Shown here: piece after piece, positions 17,925 through 24,904 of the stretch
Layout: the number at the start of each line of letters is the position of its first letter
Position numbering within the stretch: the first letter of the stretch is position 1
Assembly (NCBI GenBank): GCA_050747245.1
Contig: JBOGNO010000002.1
Location: 124,001 to 188,000, forward strand
DNA from: JBOGNO01 sp050747245
GTDB lineage: Bacteria > Acidobacteriota > Terriglobia > Acidiferrales > UBA7541
DNA: 64,000 nt
Reading direction: 5' to 3'
Position numbers and translations under genes: made by a program
The notes under the pieces: model-generated
The model's database searches: none
What the model saw: only the letters and a program-made list of their open reading frames with translations
What the model was told of the DNA's origin: nothing

Positions 17925-18449
17925 ATGAACGCGGGAAGAGTTGCTCTGCTACTTCTGCTGGGCGCGATTCTTGCGCCCGCCTCGCAGGCGCAAATCAAGC
18001 ACATTGAGATGCGCGTCGAAGGCATGACTTGAAATTTTTGAGCCTACGGGGTGCAACAGCACCTGGGACGCCAGTCTGGCGTCCAGAAAGTGGAGGTCAG
18101 CCTACTGGATGGGAAGGTACAAATTACGCCCAAGGAAGACGGCCAAATTGATCCCGCGGCGCTTCTGAAAGCCACTTACGACAGCGGCGTCACCGTCGCC
18201 GAAATGGATGTGATCGCGAGCGGCCACATCGTCAAGGACGCCTCAGGCAGTCTAGCCCTTCAAGTCGCGCCCAGCGAGTCGTTCGCATTCGAGCCGAATG
18301 ATCTCTCCCGCGGTCTCGAATCGCTGGCGGGCTCTGGCACGAGGATCACGCTGCGCGGGCAGTTGTTCAAGAAGCCTGCGGGCAAGCAAAAAGCCGGTCC
18401 CCCCGCTCCATTAAAGCTGCTGATTCTCGAAATTCAGAAGAAGGAGTAA
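17925..18449 (+). CDS. Periplasmic HMA-domain (MerP-like) protein with TGA codons at both metal-site cysteines: probable UxxU selenoprotein
   Basis: Reading from ATG 17925, which has GGGAGG 5 bases upstream, gives a signal peptide (ALLLLLGAILAPASQA) and then KHIEMRVEGMT. Next come TGA (18030-18032), Asn-Phe, TGA (18039-18041), AYGVQQHL and a complete HMA beta-alpha-beta fold (GVQKVEVSLLDGKVQI). The frame then runs without any other stop to TAA at 18447, giving 174 residues with U36 and U39. HMA proteins have GMTCxxC here, so both stops sit exactly on the metal-binding cysteines, and both are TGA, the selenocysteine codon. Two hairpins follow directly. The C-terminal 80 residues are a second, unrecognised domain. 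Neighbours are an outer-membrane barrel (15 bp) and a TlpA thioredoxin (0 bp). A pseudogene is possible but would need two stops placed by chance. Selenocysteine machinery was not seen in this window. Confidence 0.78.
18030..18086 (+). promoter_or_regulatory. Candidate bacterial SECIS hairpins after the two TGA codons
   Basis: Hairpin 1 has arms GGTGC (18050-18054) and GCACC (18059-18063) with loop AACA. Its loop begins 22 nt after the first TGA and 13 nt after the second. Hairpin 2 has arms GGACGCCA (18066-18073) and TGGCGTCC (18077-18084) with loop GTC. Its loop begins 32 nt after the second TGA. Bacterial SECIS elements are coding-region hairpins with the loop roughly 16-37 nt past the UGA, usually with a G near the start of the loop. 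Hairpin 2 fits for the second TGA and hairpin 1 fits by distance for the first. Read by eye, not folded. Confidence 0.5.
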
Positions 18450-19001
18450 ATGACCCAAATCAAAATAAGCACCGTGTTCACAATTTTGCTCAGCCTTGCA
18501 GCCATGGGAGCCGGTTGGTGCGGACAGCAATCTGGGAATCCCTCGCCGGCCGCGCAGAAGGAAGTTCCGGCAGGCGAAATCGGCTCACGGCTTCCGGATT
18601 TCTCAGTGAAGGATTTGGGTGGCAGGCAAATCAACTCCACCGAGCTCCGCGGCAAAGTCGTACTCATCGATTTTTGGGCCACCTGGTGCGGCCCGTGCAA
18701 GCAGGAGATGCCCGGCTACCAGAAACTCGCGGGAAAATACGCGCCGAAAGGCTTTGCGGTTATCGGATTCAAATTCGACACCATGAAAGACACCGAGGAT
18801 CCGCTCAAATTCGCGAAGAGGATGGGCGTGCGCTATCCGCTCGCGGTCGCTACCGATGAAGTGAAAGCTAAATTCGGCGGCATTGAGGGCTTGCCGACCA
18901 CTTTGATCTACGACCGCCAGGGAATCCTGCGCAAGAAAGTCATCGGCTTTGAATACACGGAGGTTATTGCAGGGGCGATAGAGCCGCTCTTACAGCACTG
19001 A
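18450..19001 (+). CDS. TlpA/ResA-type thiol-disulfide reductase
   Basis: A 183-residue thioredoxin-fold protein with an N-terminal hydrophobic segment that would export or anchor it. The active site is WCGPC with Cys80 and Cys83, and the cis-Pro is in GLPTT near residue 149. PDFSVKDLGGRQINSTELRGK is the typical TlpA lead-in. Its ATG follows the stop of the UxxU gene directly (TAAATG), so the two are translationally linked. TlpA proteins reduce disulfides in periplasmic metal chaperones. Here the natural client would be the adjacent HMA protein, including a diselenide or oxidised metal site. That partnership is inferred from position. Confidence 0.92.
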   Translation: MTQIKISTVFTILLSLAAMGAGWCGQQSGNPSPAAQKEVPAGEIGSRLPDFSVKDLGGRQINSTELRGKVVLIDFWATWCGPCKQEMPGYQKLAGKYAPKGFAVIGFKFDTMKDTEDPLKFAKRMGVRYPLAVATDEVKAKFGGIEGLPTTLIYDRQGILRKKVIGFEYTEVIAGAIEPLLQH

Positions 19002-19034
19002 CCGATTGCCCGGCGCAACCACCGGAAAAAAGAA

Positions 19035-19060
19035 GGGCTGCCCGTCCTGGCGGGCAGCCC
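19035..19060. terminator. Intrinsic terminator between convergent genes
   Basis: Arms GGGCTGCCCG (19035-19044) and CGGGCAGCCC (19051-19060) form a perfect 10 bp stem with a 6-base loop. On the minus strand it is followed by TTCTTTTTT, so it is a canonical terminator for the barrel gene at 19103. It may also stop the TlpA operon from the left, although no T-run follows on that strand. Confidence 0.85.
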
Positions 19061-19102
19061 GTTCGAAATGAAACCTTACCGCTCGAAAATCAGGCGGCTA
19101 CG

Positions 19103-19651
19103 TTAGAAGCGGAAGACAATTCCGGCGCTATACCGGAAGTTGTTCTGCCGGTTGTTGTTGCCGTCTTTGAACTTGGTGAGGAAATACTCGGCCTCGACCG
19201 GACGGATGGCAAAGTGTCGGCTCACATTGTAATCAACTCCGCCACCCAGGATCGTGGCGAAGGCGTTCTCAGATCCGGCGTTCACGATAGACGTGGAAAC
19301 GCGCGCCCCGCCGAAAAGAGCCTGCGCAAACGGCGTGATCTTCCCATGTCTCAGATTGATACGCGGACCAAACGTGTAAGAAACAACATTGACCCCAGGG
19401 CCCTTGGAATTCTCGTAGCCGCCGAAGTCTGCGACGATCCCAAGCCAATTATTGACATTGTACTCGAGCTGGCCGACGCCGCCATTGAAGTTAAACGACG
19501 AAGTGCCCGCACCGGGGCCGTTGCTGACGCTGACACGCACGTAGCTGTATCCAACGTACGCCTCGGCTTTCGATGTATCATCCTGCGCCATGGCCGGCTT
19601 CGCCAGGCCAAAAAGCACAAGAATTGGTACGATTAACAGTAACTTCCTCAT
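19103..19651 (-). CDS. Outer-membrane beta-barrel protein (OmpA/porin-like small barrel)
   Basis: A 182-residue protein with a signal peptide (LLLIVPILVLFGLAKPAMA). About eight amphipathic strands follow, ending in NFRYSAGIVFRF with the expected terminal Phe. The repeated GxGxxY/F strand turns (AYVGYSYVRV, GGGVDYNVSRHFAIRPVEAEY) are those of small OMP_b-brl barrels. An AGGAGG site precedes the ATG. The terminator at 19035-19060 lies downstream. No ligand can be inferred. Confidence 0.82.
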   Translation of the reverse strand: MRKLLLIVPILVLFGLAKPAMAQDDTSKAEAYVGYSYVRVSVSNGPGAGTSSFNFNGGVGQLEYNVNNWLGIVADFGGYENSKGPGVNVVSYTFGPRINLRHGKITPFAQALFGGARVSTSIVNAGSENAFATILGGGVDYNVSRHFAIRPVEAEYFLTKFKDGNNNRQNNFRYSAGIVFRF

Positions 19652-20159
19652 TTGGAACTGCCTCCTATTGGTTTTGATTTCTTATTCTTGCTGGGAATAT
19701 CTGACCCCAGCCCCCGCTTGAAAGTATAGCTGGGGTTGCGATGTTGTCGCTCTGAGAATACGGGACTTGTGCCGAAAACTGTATCCCCAGCGACAATGGT
19801 CCCATTCTATCTCAATTTGAGCTTCTCTCAAAGCCCGTCGCTGTGACACTCCCGGACCCCCAGACTCCCATACTCGGATGCACCCACCTCTTCCTAGGTT
19901 TCCCTCCGTGCGTAACCATTAAGAGTCATCGCTTATAACAAAGGACTTAACACGACGTGGTGCGGTTTATTTTTGCGCAATCAAAGCATCCTTGGAGACC
20001 TGCGCCGTCTTCGCTGCCGTGCTCACCACATACTCCTCCAGCACCGCACTTTTGCACAGGAGAGGCCAACAAAATTGCTGCGCCTGGCTCGGGGAGGCGT
20101 AGAATAAGTGCAACCGGGCATTGAGGCAGCACATCGTATAGTCTGTCGGGGAGGCAATC
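19652..20159. other. Gene-free 508 bp spacer between divergent genes
   Basis: No frame here shows a recognisable protein or a convincing codon pattern. The left third should hold the promoter of the barrel gene on the minus strand. The right end has GGGGAGG before the ATG at 20160 and an AT-rich TATAGT at about 20141. A Cys-rich minus-strand frame at 19967-20239 overlaps the start of the next gene and has no ribosome site, so I do not call it. Confidence 0.4.
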
Positions 20160-20981
20160 ATGAGAAAGACCTTCCAGTTCGCATTGGGCGCCGCGTTTCT
20201 CTTAGTTTTGTCCTCCGGCGTGCAAGCACAGAAATCCATGGGCCGCGTCAGCTCTGCGCACGTATCAGTGGCGCGTCAAGCCACGCCCCCCGTTATGGTG
20301 CGGCCCGGACCGCGGTTCACGCGCGCCATGCCGATGGGCCGCCCCCTGCCGAGCCCGCGCCGCACGGTTGGCCGGACCAGTTCGCGCCCGCCAAATGTGA
20401 CCGTCCTCAACGGATCCGGGCTCTCGGTGCAGGATCTTCTCAATTCCGATCCCGGATTCGGTTTCAGCTTCGAGCACGAGAACGCCCTCAACCAGGATTT
20501 GGGTATTCGCGCCCTGATTGATCCGGAGACGCAATTGCAACTGGCGCTCGCCGAGCGTCTGCTTCGCGACAGCGCGTTTGTGCCCACTGTATTTCCCTAT
20601 TTCGGTGGATACCCGTTCGCGGACTACGGCGAAAACGCCGCGCCCGCAGCTGCCGAAGAGCCCGCCGCGCCGCAAGAACCCGCGCAGCAGGCGCCGCCGC
20701 AAATCATCATCTTGCAGCAGCCCGCCGCGCCAGTCTCTGCTCCCGCCGCGACTCAACCCAGCGAGTCTCCGGCCCCATCACTTCCCGGTGAAGGGCAATT
20801 CGTGCTGGTGACGCGGGATGGGAAGCAGTTGAATGCAGTGGCCTTCACTCGTCAGGGCGGCAGAATCGTTTACGTCACACCGCAGGGAATTCGCCGTTCC
20901 GTCGCCCTCGAGGACCTCGACCAGGATGCCACCGAGCGCGTCAACGAAGAAAAAGGCACATCTCTCCAGCTTCCGTTGTAA
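20160..20981 (+). CDS. Secreted Pro/Ala-rich hypothetical protein
   Basis: A 273-residue protein with a signal peptide (FQFALGAAFLLVLSSGVQA). An Arg/Pro-rich segment (about 40-80) and a helical stretch (LNQDLGIRALIDPETQLQLALAERLL) come next. A long low-complexity linker of Ala, Pro and Glu spans about 160-200. A small C-terminal beta domain follows (GQFVLVTRDGKQLNAVAF and GRIVYVTPQGIRRSV). The C-terminal piece looks like a compact secreted domain, but I cannot name it. A GGGGAGG site supports the start. Function unknown. Confidence 0.6.
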   Translation: MRKTFQFALGAAFLLVLSSGVQAQKSMGRVSSAHVSVARQATPPVMVRPGPRFTRAMPMGRPLPSPRRTVGRTSSRPPNVTVLNGSGLSVQDLLNSDPGFGFSFEHENALNQDLGIRALIDPETQLQLALAERLLRDSAFVPTVFPYFGGYPFADYGENAAPAAAEEPAAPQEPAQQAPPQIIILQQPAAPVSAPAATQPSESPAPSLPGEGQFVLVTRDGKQLNAVAFTRQGGRIVYVTPQGIRRSVALEDLDQDATERVNEEKGTSLQLPL

Positions 20982-21005
20982 TTATTTTCAGGTCTCTGAA
21001 CTGGA

Positions 21006-21950
21006 TCACTCTTCTCGCGTCTGCGCCGGTTCCGGCATGAAGAGCTGCGATTGCGGAGGCAAGCCCGCGCGCTCGAACTGAATCGTGGTATGCGTGATGT
21101 GAAAATCGTGCGCCAGGACTTCTTTGACCTGCCGCAGAATTTTTTCGCTTTCTTCCATGTGCATGTCGGGGATGCGAATGTGGCAGGAAAGCGCGCGCAG
21201 ATTAGTTCCCAGCGTCCAGATGTGCATGTCATGGACTTCCTGCACGCCGTCGATGCGCAGCAGCGCGCGCGCCGCGTCCTCCAGGCGCATTTCCCGAGGC
21301 CGCCCTTCCAGCAGGATGTGCGTGCTCTCGCGCAGGATGCCGGAGCCGCTCCACAGCACCATCGCCCCGATGGCCACGCCGATCGCCGGATCCACCCACC
21401 CCGCCCCCGCGTAGCGAATCGCCAGCGCTCCAGCGAAAATGGCGATGCTCGAGAGCGCGTCCCCCGCGCTGTGCACGATCACTGCGCGAAGATTCAAATC
21501 GCGCCGCCCGCTCACCAGCCCCAGCGTGATCGTTCCGTTCACCGCCAGCGCTGCGAGCGAGACCCACAGCATCACTCCGGCCGCGACCGCCGCGGGATGC
21601 CGGAACCGCTCGTACGATTCATAGAGGATGAAAACGGCAACCAGGCCCGTCAGCAGCGAATTGACGAACGCCGCCAGAATCCCCGCCCGATGGTAGCCGT
21701 AGGTTTTTTCTTCTGTCGGCGGACGCTCCGCCCAGCGCACCGCGAGCCACGAAATCACCAGCGCCGGAACATCCATCAGGTTGTGCACCGCGTCGCTGAC
21801 CAGTGATATAGAGTGCCCGAAAAATCCCGCCACCAGCTCCGTCGCTACCAGCGCCAGCGTTGCCACTACTGCCAGTTGCAGTAAGCCGCCGTGGCGTCCC
21901 GCGTGGGTGTGTCCTCCCGCGGGGCCTTCCAAGTGGGAATGTGCGTGCAC
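21006..21950 (-). CDS. Cation diffusion facilitator (CzcD/ZitB-type zinc efflux)
   Basis: A 314-residue protein with a His-rich N-terminus (HAHSHLEGPAGGHTHAGRH). Six membrane helices follow, and then a cytoplasmic ferredoxin-like domain. The transport site is visible as SDAVHNLMD (Asp53, His56 and Asp60 region) and HSAGDALSS in helix 5. CDF proteins exchange zinc, cobalt or cadmium for protons. The GTG at 21950 is the first start in frame; its ribosome site is weak. The soft-metal cluster at 16.5-19 kb lies nearby but on the other strand and in another operon, so a link is only suggestive. Confidence 0.92.
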   Translation of the reverse strand: MHAHSHLEGPAGGHTHAGRHGGLLQLAVVATLALVATELVAGFFGHSISLVSDAVHNLMDVPALVISWLAVRWAERPPTEEKTYGYHRAGILAAFVNSLLTGLVAVFILYESYERFRHPAAVAAGVMLWVSLAALAVNGTITLGLVSGRRDLNLRAVIVHSAGDALSSIAIFAGALAIRYAGAGWVDPAIGVAIGAMVLWSGSGILRESTHILLEGRPREMRLEDAARALLRIDGVQEVHDMHIWTLGTNLRALSCHIRIPDMHMEESEKILRQVKEVLAHDFHITHTTIQFERAGLPPQSQLFMPEPAQTREE

Positions 21951-22116
21951 GAGCCAATTCTAACTGCACCCGCGCCAGGAAAACAGTCCTGCCGCCATGG
22001 TGATCGCTATTTCGCTTCTCGGCGCAATCGGTACGCTCCCGCGGAAAGACGAATTGACTTCTCTTGCCGCCCGCGCCTATGCTTTCGACCGCCCCAACGC
22101 GGGCCGGCCTCTACCC

Positions 22117-23310
22117 ATGTCCAAACCAGTTGCCAAGCTGACCTTCTGGGGCGTGCGCGGCTCGATTCCCACGCCGGATCGCGATACCTGGCGTCACGGC
22201 GGCAATACGCCCTGCCTCGATTTCCATGCCCCTGACGGCAAGCGCATCATTCTCGATTGCGGCACGGGAGTGCGCGTGCTCGGCAAGCACTGGGTGGAAA
22301 AATATGCCGGGCAAGCGCTCGAAGCCTCCGTGCTTGTCACCCACTACCACTGGGATCACATTCAGGGCATTCCGTTTTTTTTGCCGCTCTACTTCGAGCA
22401 GAACAAATTTCACTTTTATAGCTTTCAGTCTCCCGCGCTCGGCCCCGATAGCCTCAAACAGGTCGTCGAATCGCAGTTGAGCAAGCCCTATTTTCCCGTG
22501 GATACCAGCTTCATGAAATCTGCGCGAACGTTCCAGGAAATCAAGGGCGGCGACACATTTCAAATCGGCGAGACGCGCGTCACCACGCGCTCGCTCAATC
22601 ACCCGCAGGGCTGTTTGGGTTTTCGCCTGGATACCGCCGCGGGTTCCGTCGCCTACGCCACGGACAATGAGCCGGGAGTCCCTCACCTCGACAAAAATCT
22701 TCGCGAACTCGTGGCCGGCGCCGATATTTTCATTCACGACGCGCAGTATTCTCCCGAACAGCTCACCACCACGCGCAAAGGCTGGGGCCACTCCACCTGG
22801 CTCGAAGGCGTGAAGATTGCCAAGGAAGTGGGCGCGAAGAACCTCGTGCTCTTTCATCACGACCCGGAATCGTCGGACCGCGCCGTGGATGGCTATTTGC
22901 AATCGGCGCGCGAAATGTTCGACTCTTCCTGGGCCGCGACCGAGGGAATGATGTTCACGCTCGGCGAAGAGAAGCCCGAAGTCTCGCTGCGCAACGCCCG
23001 CATCGGCCAGCGCCGCCCCGCGCAATTTGAAGTCGTCGTGCGCGGCAAGGATGAAAAAGGCGAGGAGTTCGAAGAGCGCGCCACGCTGCGCGATCTCACC
23101 CTGCAGGGCGCGTTCCTCTCCATGAGCCATCGCCCCCGCCTGCAATCGGAAATTCATGTGGTCATCGAAGCCAAGGCCGAAGAGGAAAGCCTGAGCTTCC
23201 TCAATCTCTCCGGCACGGTCGTGCACAATGAGCCCAGCCCCGATAGCGATCAGGTCGCCGTCGGCGTCGTCTTCTTCGAAGATACCGATTCCGCTCGCCC
23301 CAAACCCTAA
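22117..23310 (+). CDS. Metallo-beta-lactamase-fold hydrolase fused to a PilZ-like domain
   Basis: A 397-residue two-domain protein. The MBL domain opens with KLTFWGVRGSIPTP and carries the zinc motif HYHWDH (His76 to His81), with further ligands in NHPQG, TDNEPG and FHHDP. This is the RNase Z/phosphodiesterase-like subtype. From about residue 295 a beta-rich PilZ-like domain follows (RNARIGQRRPAQFEVVV ... GAFLSM). PilZ domains bind cyclic di-GMP, which suggests a nucleotide-controlled hydrolase. An upstream in-frame ATG at 21997 would add 40 residues of no family character, so 22117 is preferred. Substrate unknown. Confidence 0.8.
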   Translation: MSKPVAKLTFWGVRGSIPTPDRDTWRHGGNTPCLDFHAPDGKRIILDCGTGVRVLGKHWVEKYAGQALEASVLVTHYHWDHIQGIPFFLPLYFEQNKFHFYSFQSPALGPDSLKQVVESQLSKPYFPVDTSFMKSARTFQEIKGGDTFQIGETRVTTRSLNHPQGCLGFRLDTAAGSVAYATDNEPGVPHLDKNLRELVAGADIFIHDAQYSPEQLTTTRKGWGHSTWLEGVKIAKEVGAKNLVLFHHDPESSDRAVDGYLQSAREMFDSSWAATEGMMFTLGEEKPEVSLRNARIGQRRPAQFEVVVRGKDEKGEEFEERATLRDLTLQGAFLSMSHRPRLQSEIHVVIEAKAEEESLSFLNLSGTVVHNEPSPDSDQVAVGVVFFEDTDSARPKP

Positions 23311-23433
23311 CCCCCGCTTTCTGGGGCCAACAGTTCATCCCATGAAACATGATCTAGGCAATTGACTTTGAAGCTAAAATGAGGAAAGCTTCAACACGAT
23401 GCCGCAGAAGTCAGAACCGATTTAGGACCTCTT

Positions 23434-24036
23434 ATGAAGAAACTGAGAATCATCTTGCTGCTGTCCCTGGCTTTGAGCCTCGCGCCGCAAGCCATGACAC
23501 AAGAGAACTATGTTCCCGAGAGCTGGAACCTAATTCAATCCGGCAAGTTTCGAGAGGCTTTGGACCGACTGGTTCAAGCAGTCGCCGCCACGCCCGATAA
23601 CTCTAAGGTGTACGCCACTCTCAGTCTTCTCTATACCAAGACAGAAGAGTGCGACTTGGCATGGAAGTATTTTCAGATAGCCCAAGATCTCGGGTATAGA
23701 GGCTCCGACCTGGAACGAGGCGTGAATTCGCTCTGCAGGAAGCCGAAAGAAGAAAATCATGAAGGGGTTCTCGAAGTCGACCGAAGCGAAAGAGGGACCC
23801 TTCTAACCATTGACATTTCGCCAGACCAGCAGCAGTGGCCCTCCCGGGCAAAATTGCCCATCATTCAGCCCTCTCAAGACCGCAGCTATTGTGAGCTGAC
23901 CGTTCCTCAAGTCAGAAAATTGCGGAAACTAGTGGACCGAACAGTGCCTTGGCTGATTTTGGATAAGAACGCGGGCTGGACGGTCATAATTAAGAATTCA
24001 GATGATTGGTGGACTGTAGTTACGGAAATAAAGTGA
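23434..24036 (+). CDS. Secreted TPR-containing protein
   Basis: A 200-residue protein with a signal peptide (LRIILLLSLALSLAPQAMT). Two tetratricopeptide-like helix pairs span about 30-95 (LIQSGKFREALDRLVQAVAATPDNSKVY is the first). The C-terminal half is a small domain with no recognised motif. Codon use is less GC-rich than average for the window. An AGGA site precedes the ATG and an intrinsic terminator follows. Probably a periplasmic scaffold; function unknown. Confidence 0.6.
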   Translation: MKKLRIILLLSLALSLAPQAMTQENYVPESWNLIQSGKFREALDRLVQAVAATPDNSKVYATLSLLYTKTEECDLAWKYFQIAQDLGYRGSDLERGVNSLCRKPKEENHEGVLEVDRSERGTLLTIDISPDQQQWPSRAKLPIIQPSQDRSYCELTVPQVRKLRKLVDRTVPWLILDKNAGWTVIIKNSDDWWTVVTEIK

Positions 24037-24097
24037 GACTCCACAGACCGAGCTGCTGCTAAGCAGAACTGACGACAATCAGTCAATTTCGCGGGTG

Positions 24098-24130
24098 CCG
24101 CACCCTTTGGTTTCTAAGGGTGCGGTCTTT
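24098..24130 (+). terminator. Intrinsic terminator of the TPR gene
   Basis: Arms CCGCACCCTT (24098-24107) and AAGGGTGCGG (24116-24125) form a perfect 10 bp stem with an 8-base loop, followed by TCTTTGACTCTT. It lies about 60 bp after the TPR gene's stop codon. Confidence 0.8.
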
Positions 24131-24312
24131 GACTCTTCTTTCGGTTGTGGGTGCCCCATGCGCCGTTTTTGCGCGTGAGGAATTTGACTTTCGTTTCCTG
24201 CGCATTCTCCCTGCCTCGTAGGGGCGCTGCTTGCTGCGCCTGCGCTCTCCACTTCTCGCCCAACACGCTTCGGAATTGACACGGGATGTTTGGCTGGCGT
24301 ATGGTGCCGCGC

Positions 24313-24759
24313 ATGAACACCAAGAAAAAACGGAAGGCCACGGCGAAGCCATCATCAAAGAAGCCTATCGACCACGCCGCATTCGCGGCAACCTTCGCTG
24401 CCCTGAAAAAAATCTTTGCTCCCCACGCCGCCCGGCTCCAGGCCACCGTGGATAAACCCGATCGCTATTATGTCGTCGTCCGCGGAGTCATGTACAAACG
24501 CAAGCCGCTCTTCCTCGGAGCGGTCATCTCCGGCAAAGCCTATGTCAGCTTCCACCTGCTGCCGCTCTACATGAATCCCGCGCTTCACAAGCAAGTTTCC
24601 CCGGAACTGAAAAAGCGCATGCAGGGAAAAGCCTGCTTCAACTTCACCGAGCCCGACCCCGCACTCTTCCGCCAGTTGGGAAAACTCACCGCCACGGGCG
24701 TCGCCCTTTTCTGTTCCAAGGATTTCCCGGAGAAACTCGCTAAACTGGCCCACCGCTGA
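24313..24759 (+). CDS. Small conserved hypothetical protein (DUF1801/YdhG-like fold suspected)
   Basis: A 148-residue basic protein. After a Lys-rich start (NTKKKRKATAKPSSKK) comes a compact domain with RYYVVVRGVMYKRKPLFLG, then YVSFHLLPLYMNPALHK and KACFNFTEPDP. The order resembles small YdhG/DUF1801-type proteins that fold like frataxin, but I am not sure. The ATG at 24313 is chosen over one nine codons earlier because the Lys-rich start looks natural. No operon partner. Confidence 0.55.
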   Translation: MNTKKKRKATAKPSSKKPIDHAAFAATFAALKKIFAPHAARLQATVDKPDRYYVVVRGVMYKRKPLFLGAVISGKAYVSFHLLPLYMNPALHKQVSPELKKRMQGKACFNFTEPDPALFRQLGKLTATGVALFCSKDFPEKLAKLAHR

Positions 24760-24904
24760 CACCTGGGTTCGACCGTATCCTGTATCCGCTACTTCTCCAC
24801 TTCGGATGCCCAATTCAGAATAATTGACAGGGACACCACATTGGGCTCGTCCATTCTTGTCTTGTCGAAAACCGTTCCGCCGAGTTTCGATCCTAACGTC
24901 GAGA

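Noticed and set aside
18051..18449. A 132-residue protein starting at GTG 18051
   Set aside because: It lacks a ribosome site and would begin in the middle of the HMA fold without the metal site. It is the downstream part of the TGA-containing gene.
19967..20239. Cys-containing 90-codon minus-strand frame
   Set aside because: No ribosome site, overlaps the start of a supported gene, and shows no recognisable motif.
22111..23226. 371-codon minus-strand frame opposite the MBL-PilZ gene
   Set aside because: Shadow frame; the metal motif and family pattern are on the plus strand.
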